A stretch of DNA of 64,000 nucleotides. It comes from Saccharicrinis sp963663905 (GTDB lineage Bacteria > Bacteroidota > Bacteroidia > Bacteroidales > Marinilabiliaceae). Under the pieces are notes generated by a model. The model was not told the origin of the DNA and did not search any database. It saw only the letters and a program-made list of their open reading frames with translations. The stretch is taken from the NCBI GenBank assembly GCA_963663905.2, contig OY760657.1:2480001-2544000 (forward strand), written 5' to 3'. This document shows, in pieces, positions 55,258-63,602 of the stretch. Position 1 is the first letter of the stretch; every line of letters starts with the position of its first letter. The position numbers and the translations under genes are program-made.

Positions 55258-56407
55258 ACAATCAGAAAACCAACGATACAGATTGGAAGTATCAGATGTA
55301 ATAGAAGCTTGTTATGACGAGCTTTATAAAAATTACAACGTTACTTATGAACAAGATAAAGTACTCAATGCTCTTTTACGATGCAGAACATCTCAGGCAG
55401 GAGGTCACATTATGGGTTGTAACCATTGCCAATATAAACAGCAGGCGTATAACTCTTGCAGAAATCGACATTGTCCCAAATGCCAGTATTTAAAACAGCA
55501 ACAGTGGGTGGATAAGTTGCAGAGTCGATTGGTTCCGGGACGATATTTTCATATTGTTTTTACCATTCCGGATACCTTGCATCCCTTGTTTTATATCAAC
55601 CAGAAACAGTGTTATGACCTGCTGTTTCAATCAGCATCAGAAGCCTTGCAAAATGCAGGACGAAATCCTGAATTCCTTGGCGCTGAAGTAGGAGCATTAT
55701 GCATATTGCATACATGGGGTCAAACATTGACCTATCATCCACATATTCATATGTTGGTACCTGCGGGAGGCTTAAGTAGTGATGGAGCTGAATGGATCTC
55801 TTCCAATAGAAAATTCTTTGTTCCCATAAAAGCTCTATCCGCTATGTTTAGAGGAATTCTAATGAAAAAACTCAAAAACTTACTGGAAAATGAGGTGCTA
55901 AATCTTCCATCTAATTATGAAGGCTTTAAGATTATGAAAGAAAAACTTTATGAAAATAGATGGAATGTATATAGCAAAAAAGCCTTTGGAGGAATGACTA
56001 GTGTATTAAAATATTTAGGAAGATACACTCATCGGGTTGCGATATCAAACAGCAGATTATTAACATTAACAGATAAAACCGTAAGCTTTAATTATAAGGA
56101 TTATCGAACAGGATCCCGAAAGGCTATGCAGCTAAATACAGTTGAGTTTGTACGACGTTTTATCCAGCATGTGTTACCCAAAGGATTTTTTAAGATCAGA
56201 TATATTGGTGTATTTGCTACAGCTCATATCAATGGAAAACGAGAACAGGTAATCTCCTTAGTTGGTAAAGTGATGTATTTATCCACATTAGAAGGCTTGT
56301 GTGCCTATGAAATTGTGAGAGAAATAACAGGTAATGATCCTGCTATTTGTCCAATATGTAAGCAGGGCATTATGCTTCAATTAAAAAGAATTACTCAACT
56401 AGAATGA
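55250..56407 (+). CDS. IS91-family transposase
   Basis: A 385-residue HUH endonuclease-type transposase. N-terminal zinc-binding region MGCNHCQYKQQAYNSCRNRH plus CPKC (about residues 55-80), the HUH motif TYHPHIHMLVPAGG near 165, and the tyrosine helix VLKYLGRYTHRVAISNSRL near 250. The C-terminal CPICKQGIM is a second zinc knuckle. It overlaps the recombinase gene by 8 nt, so the two are co-translated. Intact. Confidence 0.92.
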   Translation: MSKQSENQRYRLEVSDVIEACYDELYKNYNVTYEQDKVLNALLRCRTSQAGGHIMGCNHCQYKQQAYNSCRNRHCPKCQYLKQQQWVDKLQSRLVPGRYFHIVFTIPDTLHPLFYINQKQCYDLLFQSASEALQNAGRNPEFLGAEVGALCILHTWGQTLTYHPHIHMLVPAGGLSSDGAEWISSNRKFFVPIKALSAMFRGILMKKLKNLLENEVLNLPSNYEGFKIMKEKLYENRWNVYSKKAFGGMTSVLKYLGRYTHRVAISNSRLLTLTDKTVSFNYKDYRTGSRKAMQLNTVEFVRRFIQHVLPKGFFKIRYIGVFATAHINGKREQVISLVGKVMYLSTLEGLCAYEIVREITGNDPAICPICKQGIMLQLKRITQLE

Positions 56408-56734
56408 TTATAAGAATACAACGTTCTTTGTTTTTTGAATTAATCTCAAATGTCTTTAAAAAAGGCACGATGGGAATGTTATGCTTTATGGTTTAGTAAT
56501 ATCGATCATTTTTATCAATCAGTATAATGAAAAACAATTCATACTTAAAAAGTCAACGAAAAGGTCTCCAAGTTACTGAAAGTAGCAGGAATGAATTGCC
56601 CATAGTTATAGCCGCCATCGTTCAACATAATTTTATCCTTAATAACCACTAAGTATATTCTATAAGTCTATTTTTACAATTAACGCTTTAATATTTTTAT
56701 TATCTTGCTCCTGGTAAGGATAAAATCCTTATAA
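56408..56734 (+). other. Non-coding right end of the IS91-like element
   Basis: About 330 bases between the transposase stop and the terminal hairpin. No gene. The stretch belongs to the element and not to the interrupted gene. Confidence 0.55.
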
Positions 56735-56737
56735 GTT

Positions 56738-58195
56738 ATAGATAAACTTGGTTTTATTTGTTTCTCCCCTAAAAATTCAAATGAAATAGGCATTATGTTT
56801 GAAGTAATTAACAATCGAGGCAAAGAACTATCCGAACTCGAAAAAATAAAAAACTATTTTATTTATTATTCTACAATTCATTCAAATAAAATTTTAAGGG
56901 ATAAAATTAACTGTAGTTGGGGTCCACTTTTAAAGCATTTAAGCGAAGCTGGTATTACAAGTAACGACGATGAAAATCGATATCTTCGAAATTGTTTTAT
57001 TGTTTTTTATTCAGCGAACAAACAAAAAAGTTGGTATGTCTATGATGAATTAAAAGAAAAGTATAAACCTGAAGACATAAATGAAATAAATGAAAAAATC
57101 AATGAAATAATAATGTTTATTGATTTTATTGAACAAGCTGCTCAATTCTATGCTTTCTTTAGAGATAAATCTATTTTTCTAAGAGAATACAATTTTGAAT
57201 TTAAAAATGAAATTTCGCAAGTATTATCTCGCTTACGTTGTCACCCAGTAAACGCTTCTATCATGCCATTATATTTGGCAGCAATGACCTATCTTTTTGA
57301 TAGACCTGCAGCTGTTTTAGAGATGCTCAAAGTAATAGAAATTATAAACTTCAGGACGTATGTGTTGCCAAATACTAAAATTGCAAGAGCTGATTCAAAA
57401 CAAGGAGATTTGTTTGGTTGGGCACGTGAGTTATATTGGGACAGAGAATGGCATTCCGATAATGACGATAATGAATATAAAACTTGGAAAGGAAGAAAGA
57501 TTGAAGGGGACATTTTTGATTATGTGCGATTGTTTCTAGAAGACTTTGTTCATATTTTGTGTCCTGAAGAAATATTTATTCAATCCTTAACCATTGATAA
57601 TGATGAAGCTATTGATTATTATAACTGGAATGGTTTACGATTCTTTTTAGCTTCATATGAAGAAAAACTAAACGCAAGAAGAAAAGAAAGTTGGGATATT
57701 GAAAAAATTCTTACAACAAGAGAAGCTGCTAAAGCAAAAGAAAAAGGTAATGATTATCTTTCTAGAGAACATGTTTGGGCCCGTAAAAATAAAGTATGGG
57801 ATTTCCCTGAAGACCATAAAGAAAAACGAAGACTTGGTAACTTTGTGCTTTTAGGTTTATCAAGCAATATTCAATTACAAAATGATGACATCGAAAATAA
57901 AATAGATTTTTTAATTGAAAAAAGTTCAATATCAATGATGCAAGTAAATCATTTAAGTAATTATTTAACTACAGCTACAGACGTGGCTTATGCATATAAA
58001 TCTAAAAGAACTAAATATCATTTTTGGGCTCAAGCAGCAAGTTTAATTGATCAAAGAGAAACTGATTTAATAAAATTTGCATTAACAAGATAGAAATTAC
58101 CTAAGGAACGTTTTTCAAAATTTGATAAAATAGATAGTATCGAAGCTCAAAGATTAGGTAAAAATGAAAACTATTTTTTTAAAGAAATTAAATAG
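56738..58195 (+). pseudogene. GmrSD-like restriction gene, C-terminal fragment (DUF1524 HNH part)
   Basis: Continuation of the gene cut at 54342. In frame it reads IDKLGFICFSPKNSNEIGI and then MFEVINNRGKELSELEKIKN, where FEVINNRG is the classic DUF262 motif. The first usable ATG is at 56795. The DUF1524 HNH-like nuclease follows, with DYLSREHVWARKNKVWDF (catalytic His) and RRLGNFVLLGLSSNIQLQN. The frame stops at TAG 58091-58093, yet the same frame continues for 33 sensible codons (KLPKERFSKFDKIDSIEAQR...) to a second stop at 58193-58195. The TAG is probably a mutated Trp codon. Two lesions make the gene inactive. Confidence 0.82.
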
Positions 58196-58303
58196 AAAAC
58201 TAATACATCATCTAAGAATATTTTATTATGATGTAATCCAATATAAACCATTGATAACTATAGTTTATAAACTTTAAATACAAAAAACGGATGATAATTT
58301 GAT

Positions 58304-58340
58304 GGTTAATCTAACTTATAGCCTATAAGTTAGATTAACC
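58304..58340. repeat. Perfect 37-nt palindrome
   Basis: GGTTAATCTAACTTATAG and its exact reverse complement are separated by a single C, an 18-bp perfect inverted repeat with a 1-nt centre. It can extrude as a cruciform and sits between convergent genes, next to a separate terminator. Confidence 0.85.
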
Positions 58341-58342
58341 AA

Positions 58343-58381
58343 AAATTTCCTATGCTTAATAAAATAAGCTAGGAATTTTTT
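58343..58381. terminator. Terminator between the GmrSD-like pseudogene and the unknown gene
   Basis: AATTTCCTA(T)GCTTA pairs with TAAGCTAGGAATT, with one bulged T, and is followed by TTTT on the plus strand and preceded by AAAA (T-run on the minus strand). It can serve both convergent genes. Confidence 0.65.
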
Positions 58382-58384
58382 GTA

Positions 58385-58960
58385 TTAAACTATCTCAAAA
58401 AGATCTGTATTTGGAGTATTCAGTACGGATATTTTCTCCATCTCTCCTGACTTGTCCTCTGTATATGCAAAACACTCTATATCTCCTGTAAAAAAATTGG
58501 AATTAACGTAATAATTATATTCAAAAATAAGAGATTTTAGAATATATCTTCTTAAATCTATCTTTTTATTATCTATTAAATGAATGCAATACTTTTCTGG
58601 ATAATAAACTTCGTTTTCCTTAGTAAACATCTTTTGTTCAGGGTTAGGAATAAAGTATATAAACAAGCCTTTATCAAAATCATTGTCCAGCTCCAAATCC
58701 GGTTTATTTAAAGCAAAACTTTTCTTACCTGAATCAACAAAAGAATTTATTTGTTGCTCTGCCTGTTGGTGCGATTGGTAGGACAGTTCTTTGCTCTCTA
58801 ATAACACTTCAATGTAGCTTTGATACATACTAAAAGCCCTGTTTCTGGCCTCGATTGTATTTTCGTCGCTGAATTCTTCATAGACCTCTACTAAATCTGA
58901 GTGGTCATCCGTATTACGATAAAACGTTCCTTTTAAAAGATATATTGGTTTAGTCTTCAT
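58385..58960 (-). CDS. Hypothetical protein paired with PcfJ-like B
   Basis: A 191-residue protein with no family I recognise. It starts MKTKPIYLLKGTFYRNTDDH, has an acidic N-terminal part, and contains KYCIHLIDNKKIDLRRYILK in the middle. It begins 2 nt after the PcfJ-like B stop, so the two form a coupled operon under the shared-motif promoter at 59969. Confidence 0.6.
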   Translation of the reverse strand: MKTKPIYLLKGTFYRNTDDHSDLVEVYEEFSDENTIEARNRAFSMYQSYIEVLLESKELSYQSHQQAEQQINSFVDSGKKSFALNKPDLELDNDFDKGLFIYFIPNPEQKMFTKENEVYYPEKYCIHLIDNKKIDLRRYILKSLIFEYNYYVNSNFFTGDIECFAYTEDKSGEMEKISVLNTPNTDLFEIV

Positions 58961-58962
58961 AG

Positions 58963-59943
58963 TTATAATACATTATCTAATAATTCATGAATTGAAGAAT
59001 TTGCTTTTATATTGATCGGTGCTGTTTTCATATAGTTGGATTGAAAAAACTTTTGGTTTTCTGGTTGAGCCAGGGCATATCCTAGTGCAGATATTTCACT
59101 GTCGTAATTATATCCTTTTTGTTTGTAATCAATATGAAACTGAAACCAAATAGTACCATGAAGAGGTTCAATCGTAAAATAAATTTGTTTATTTGTGACT
59201 TGTATTACGAACAAATGTTTAAACATAACACTCTTAAAAAACGCCTTATTCCTTCCTGTTTTTAAATGATAATGTGAAAATTGATCAATTTTGGTGAGCA
59301 CTTTAAAAGATCCAGGAAGATTTAACTCCCCTATATATTCAACTTCTTGTTTAAACCACTCTTGTTCCAATACTTCGGAACTTTTATTTACATCTATTTT
59401 AATATTGGCATTAGCATAACACTCAATAATTGCAGCTCGTTCAGGATTCTCGATGGTTTCATTGATATATATTTTCAATTTGTTTAACAGGGTTTTATCA
59501 AAAATAACTTTAATTATTTGACAACAAATGATTAATCTGGGTAGAGTTCCTATTCTGCTATTTTGCATTACTTTGAATAAAAATTCCTGTGCATCAATAT
59601 AAGTGTGCAAATTGTATTCTTTTAGTAAATAATGACTAAAGGTAACCGCATCGCTTATTTGTTCAGATAAAATATATTTTAAAAAATCTTTGTTAAGGTA
59701 TAATTTAGGATGCGCAATATCTTTATATAGCCAGCTAATATTTAGCTGATCCCATAAAGCATTTATTTCTGGATGTTCAAATAGTACCGACAAGCATATA
59801 TGGTCCATATTCATAATAGAATAACGATCATTCGATTCTTCAACAATAACACTTTGATCAGAATGACTTTCGTTTTTAAAATGAAAGATGGTTCCTTTTG
59901 TAATGGTGAGTTCTTGTGCTAATAAATTTTCGTTTTGCTCCAT
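58963..59943 (-). CDS. PcfJ-like protein B (diverged, signature lost)
   Basis: A 326-residue paralogue of the protein at 29363. Aligned blocks are LNISWLYKDIAHPKLYLNKD with LQIDWVYKAFPHPKLILDYE, EYIGELNLPG with AYHGELILPQ, and ENQKFFQSNY with ENQHFFLVNY at the end. Where copy A has the PcfJ-type EGKEMNHC, this protein has SHYHLKTGRN, so the defining residues are missing. It also has about 60 extra N-terminal residues. I chose the ATG giving MEQNENLLAQELT over a TTG five codons upstream. Confidence 0.6.
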   Translation of the reverse strand: MEQNENLLAQELTITKGTIFHFKNESHSDQSVIVEESNDRYSIMNMDHICLSVLFEHPEINALWDQLNISWLYKDIAHPKLYLNKDFLKYILSEQISDAVTFSHYLLKEYNLHTYIDAQEFLFKVMQNSRIGTLPRLIICCQIIKVIFDKTLLNKLKIYINETIENPERAAIIECYANANIKIDVNKSSEVLEQEWFKQEVEYIGELNLPGSFKVLTKIDQFSHYHLKTGRNKAFFKSVMFKHLFVIQVTNKQIYFTIEPLHGTIWFQFHIDYKQKGYNYDSEISALGYALAQPENQKFFQSNYMKTAPINIKANSSIHELLDNVL

Positions 59944-59968
59944 TGCTTTATGTTTCAATTATGAATTA

Positions 59969-60001
59969 CAAAACTACCATGCAAGGGTGCCAAAATATGT
60001 C
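59969..60001 (-). promoter_or_regulatory. Shared-motif promoter (member 5)
   Basis: On the minus strand GACATATTTTGGCA (first base at 60001) stands 25 nt before TAGTTTTG (59969-59976), a perfect TAnnTTTG box 25 nt upstream of the PcfJ-like B start. Confidence 0.6.
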
Positions 60002-60215
60002 CTACTAAATCTATCTTTTCAGATTAAACGAAAAAACAATTAATTAATTAATTAATTATAAACTCCATCCCTTTTAGAGTGCTTTCATTTATAAAAATTA
60101 CTCAGTAAACATATTTCTCCTAAAACGCTTTCTATATATAAAATCTCATTACAATTCTATATTTTCGAACATTATTATTGAATTCTCTTTAACAAATACT
60201 TTTAATAGAATATAT

Positions 60216-61133
60216 ATGACTACATTTTTCAATAAAGACTTGATATTAAAGCAACTTGAAAGAGTTCAAACATGGATGGTTGTTGACCTGCCCGTTATTA
60301 TTGGATTAATATTGTTTTTATTTATTGCATTAAAATTAATTAATGTTTCAATGAATAAACTCAATAAAACATTATTAAAACATGCCGAAAAAAGAGATAA
60401 AGATAATGCTCAGGAATCAGAGAAACGTATCAATACATTAATCGGGATTTTAAAAGGAGCTATTAAGATAACAGTGACTACTACTGTTATAATGATAATT
60501 TTACAAAAGTTAGGTCTTAATATCGGACCTATTTTAGCCAGTGCTGGTATTGTCGGTTTAGCTGTTGGTTTTGGTGCACAGGAATTGGTAAGAGATGTAA
60601 TTTCAGGCTTTTTTATATTACTTGAAGATCAAATCAGAACAGGAGATGTTGCAATAATTAATGGAGTTAGCGGACAGGTGGAAACCATTCAATTACGTAC
60701 CATTACGCTTCGTGATTTTGCAGGAAATGTACATATTATTCAAAATGGTAAAATTGAGTCTTTGACCAATCGTACAAAAGGATGGTCGGCTGCAGTATTT
60801 GATATAGGCGTTGCTTATAAAGAAGACATTGCTCATGTGTTTTCAATAATGAAACAAACTGGTGATGAAATGCTACAGGATCCGGAATTTAAACCTTTAC
60901 TATTGGAGCCTATTGAAATTATGGGGCTGGATCAATTTGCTGATAGTGCATTGGTAATTAAAGCCAGATTTAAAACCAAACCGTCACAACAGTGGACCAT
61001 TACCAGAGAATACAATAAAAGATTAAAGCAGGTTTTCGATAAAGAAAATATTGAAATTCCGTTCCCTCATAGCACCATTTATTGGGGAGAGAAAATTTCA
61101 CCTCTTAAATTAGATATCGAAAAAAGTAATTAG
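60216..61133 (+). CDS. MscS-family mechanosensitive ion channel
   Basis: Small-conductance mechanosensitive channel that releases solutes under hypo-osmotic stress at the inner membrane. The 305-residue protein has three membrane segments (about 24-45, 74-98, 101-125). The pore helix is GIVGLAVGFGAQELVRDVIS (glycine/alanine-rich TM3), followed by the beta domain LLEDQIRTGDVAIINGVSGQ and VETIQLR, and a C-terminal mixed domain. It stands alone. Confidence 0.93.
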   Translation: MTTFFNKDLILKQLERVQTWMVVDLPVIIGLILFLFIALKLINVSMNKLNKTLLKHAEKRDKDNAQESEKRINTLIGILKGAIKITVTTTVIMIILQKLGLNIGPILASAGIVGLAVGFGAQELVRDVISGFFILLEDQIRTGDVAIINGVSGQVETIQLRTITLRDFAGNVHIIQNGKIESLTNRTKGWSAAVFDIGVAYKEDIAHVFSIMKQTGDEMLQDPEFKPLLLEPIEIMGLDQFADSALVIKARFKTKPSQQWTITREYNKRLKQVFDKENIEIPFPHSTIYWGEKISPLKLDIEKSN

Positions 61134-61276
61134 TCTAATATAATCTCAGAATACTTATTAACCTGAATTTAATCTACAAATTACAATCTTCTTTGATATA
61201 ATTTGTAGATTAAGTTTTAGTTTAAAACTGATCTAATTACTAATGGATGACGCTTCACAATAGAAACACATAATAT

Positions 61277-61822
61277 TTAACCATAAACTTTTAATATATC
61301 CTCTTTTAGATCCTCAACATTACTAAACCTATGCCCTCCTATTTCTAGCACATTAACGTCTTTGATTCCGTTAAAGTAGTTTATTGTTTCGTAAGGATCG
61401 ATCAGATCTTCATCCAGGGTTACATAAACATTTACTAACAATGATGATATATCATCAATTTGGTATTTCTTCAGTTTATTGAGGTTATCATTGGTGAAGT
61501 CATATTCTTCGTTTGATGCAAAATTGATATTCCTGCCAATAAACGGAGTTAAGCTTTTAATTGGATTTGTTGTGGGATTTAATAAAATACACTTTGAATT
61601 ATATTCCTGAGCCAAATACATAGCAACATAACCTCCTAATGAATTACCGATAAACAACATATTACCATCCGGAGATATATCATCCATCAGATGTTCTATG
61701 GTATTAAAATCGGCACTATCATACGATGGAGAATACATTTCGATGTCAGGAAACAGCTGTTTTAACTTTTGAAACTTCTCACCTCCACCCAATGAGTTAA
61801 AACCATGAATATATATGATCAT
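61277..61822 (-). CDS. YqiA/YcfP-like alpha/beta hydrolase
   Basis: A 181-residue esterase-like protein of the UPF0227 (YqiA/YcfP) group: oxyanion region IYIHGFNSLGGGEKF at the N-terminus, nucleophile elbow FIGNSLGGYVAMYLA (Ser about 61), acid residue in VTLDEDLIDPYET and His in EIGGHRFSN. The substrate is unknown. The short length matches the family. Monocistronic. Confidence 0.85.
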   Translation of the reverse strand: MIIYIHGFNSLGGGEKFQKLKQLFPDIEMYSPSYDSADFNTIEHLMDDISPDGNMLFIGNSLGGYVAMYLAQEYNSKCILLNPTTNPIKSLTPFIGRNINFASNEEYDFTNDNLNKLKKYQIDDISSLLVNVYVTLDEDLIDPYETINYFNGIKDVNVLEIGGHRFSNVEDLKEDILKVYG

Positions 61823-61940
61823 AATAATCTATTTATTTTTTTAATCATAAAGACTTTACCCTATGTGTTTGAAAAGATGTATTGATCTTTTAATCCCAGA
61901 GCGGTTATATGTTTATAGAAATAGGTTATGGACATAAATC

Positions 61941-62050
61941 GACTCTGGGAGGAGTCATACAACAATCAGAATATCGCAGTACATGTTACTCCGCTGGAGT
62001 CAATTAATCTACTATTGAACTACTCTATAAACGTGTAATGCCTCTGGCAT
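61941..62050. repeat. Array of short interrupted palindromes
   Basis: Three small palindromes occur in 110 nt: GACTC-TGGGAG-GAGTC (61941-61956), ACTCC-GCT-GGAGT (61988-62000) and ATGCC-TCT-GGCAT (62038-62050). The last two share the core CC-NCT-GG with different outer arms that still pair, so they look like members of a family under pairing constraint. The surrounding region 61823-62110 has no gene. Confidence 0.6.
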
Positions 62051-62109
62051 CATTTTAATAAACAGCAATTGTATTACATTTTCTTTTCAAATTAATCTAA
62101 TAAACAAAA

Positions 62110-62213
62110 CACAACCGTCTCACCTTCCTACCATATAACCTTACAACCTTTTAACCATATCTCCTTTTCACTACGTTCTAAACACTTAGCACCAGGCTCT
62201 GCGCTCTAAGCTC
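62110..62213 (-). repeat. Purine-rich flank after the transporter gene
   Basis: On the minus strand the sequence right after the stop codon reads AGAGCTTAGAGCGCAGAGCC, then AAAAGGAGATATGG, TTAAAAGGTTG and GGTAGGAAGGTG, the same series of blocks as after recD. GGTAGGAAGGT is identical in both. Confidence 0.45.
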
Positions 62214-63419
62214 TTATTCCCTAGTATATTTATCCATAACAACTGCACAAGTTGCATCTCCAGTAATATTAAGAGCGGTTCGTAGCATATCAAAAATTCG
62301 ATCAAGTGCATATAACAACGGTAATCCCACAATAGGAATATCTGCAGAAATAAGAACAGCAACAACCAATAACGATGGTCCTGGAACACCAGCTTGTCCA
62401 ATACTTCCTATTGTTGCAGTAAGAATAATTGCAATATATTGTCCCATATTTAAATCAATATGAAAAAGCTGGGCAAAGAAAACTGCTACCAAGGCATAGT
62501 AAATGGCATTTCCGTCCATGTTTATGGTAGCTCCCAAAGGAAGAATAAATGATCCGGCTTCTTTAGATACACCCAATTCCTGTTCGCAAACTTCCATAGT
62601 AACCGGTAGTGTAGCCATACTCGAAGAGGTAGATAGGGCCATAATCTGAGCTTTACTAATTTTACTCAGGAATTCCTTAACAGACATCTTTGAAAATCCT
62701 TTTATCAAAGCAGGATAAAAGACATACATATGCAACAAAATACCTCCCAGGTAAACCAAAAATAATTTCAACACAAGATATAGTACATCAAAACCAAATG
62801 TTCCGATACTGTTTGCCATCAATCCAAATACACCAACAGGAGCAGTATACATCACAACTTTAATAACCCAGATAAGAGCATCCAGAATAATATCGCAGCC
62901 TTTTACTATTTTTTCTCGTTTTACCTTAGGCAAGGTACTGGCTCCAATTCCTAATAACAAACAAAAGAATATGATCTGTATAATTTCTCCAGAAACTAGT
63001 GCTTGTATAGGATTTTCGGGAATAAATCCCATTAATGTATCCCAAAATCCGGGCTGAGCAACTTTGTCTGAAGTTTCCTCATTAAACAAATAGCGAACAG
63101 ATTCTATATCGAGTCCTGTACCGGGTTTGAATATTTCACCTAACATCAATCCCAGAACCACTGCAATGGCGGTTGTTAACATATACCATACAAAAGTACC
63201 AATACCCAGTTTTCCTGCCGATTTAGTGGCCCCTAATGACGCAGCTCCGGAAACAATAGATATAGCAACAAGTGGAATAACCACCATCTTAATAAGCTTA
63301 ATAAAAACATCACCTAAAGGAGCAAACATTGAAGCTCGTTCTCCCATGGCAATGCCTACAATCGTGCCTATTACCATGGCAACCAATATCTGAAAACCCA
63401 GATTTTTAATTAATTTCAT
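62214..63419 (-). CDS. Dicarboxylate/amino acid:cation symporter (DAACS family)
   Basis: Sodium- or proton-coupled transporter for glutamate/aspartate or C4-dicarboxylates in the inner membrane. The 401-residue protein has eight membrane segments plus two re-entrant loops: the serine-rich motif ALSTSSSMATLPVTMEVCEQ (HP1), the TM7 motif LPLGATINMDGNAIYYA (N-M-D-G) and HP2 GSIGQAGVPGPSLLVVAVLI. The TM8 region reads LPLLYALDRIFDMLRTALNI. Substrate choice cannot be fixed from sequence. Confidence 0.93.
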   Translation of the reverse strand: MKLIKNLGFQILVAMVIGTIVGIAMGERASMFAPLGDVFIKLIKMVVIPLVAISIVSGAASLGATKSAGKLGIGTFVWYMLTTAIAVVLGLMLGEIFKPGTGLDIESVRYLFNEETSDKVAQPGFWDTLMGFIPENPIQALVSGEIIQIIFFCLLLGIGASTLPKVKREKIVKGCDIILDALIWVIKVVMYTAPVGVFGLMANSIGTFGFDVLYLVLKLFLVYLGGILLHMYVFYPALIKGFSKMSVKEFLSKISKAQIMALSTSSSMATLPVTMEVCEQELGVSKEAGSFILPLGATINMDGNAIYYALVAVFFAQLFHIDLNMGQYIAIILTATIGSIGQAGVPGPSLLVVAVLISADIPIVGLPLLYALDRIFDMLRTALNITGDATCAVVMDKYTRE

Positions 63420-63530
63420 TTATGTAAAATTTGATATAGTAAAACAAATATAACCGTATTAAAAAATATAGTAAAGTATATCATATACTTAGCCCATAAT
63501 AATATACTATCTCAACCTACCAAAAAAAAC

Positions 63531-63558
63531 AGGCGACCTAAAACTCATTAGATCGCCT
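63531..63558 (-). terminator. Terminator of the S1-domain gene
   Basis: AGGCGA(C)CTA pairs with TAG(A)TCGCCT, one internal mismatch, 8-nt loop. The minus strand continues GTTTTTTTTGG and the plus strand TTTTATTTTTT. It ends the gene at 63603. Confidence 0.8.
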
Positions 63559-63602
63559 TTTATTTTTTATAATATCTTAATAATATTAGATATCAATATT
63601 TT

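Larger units (their letters stand above)
54343..56737 (+). mobile_element. IS91-like (HUH/Y2) insertion element with tyrosine recombinase
   Basis: About 2.39 kb inserted in the GmrSD-like gene. The genuine gene reads through GTT on both sides (54340-54342 and 56735-56737), so the exact edges are uncertain by 3 nt and no longer target duplication is seen, as expected for rolling-circle-type elements. Each end has a small hairpin: AGCTCC-TGAT-GGAGCT (54350-54365) and AAGGAT-AAA-ATCCTT (56716-56730), suggesting ter and ori ends. It carries an integrase and an IS91 transposase gene. Confidence 0.8.

Noticed and set aside
60034..60060. TTAA tandem repeat (ATTAATTAATTAATTAATTA)
   Set aside because: A short simple-sequence run in AT-rich DNA, likely without meaning.
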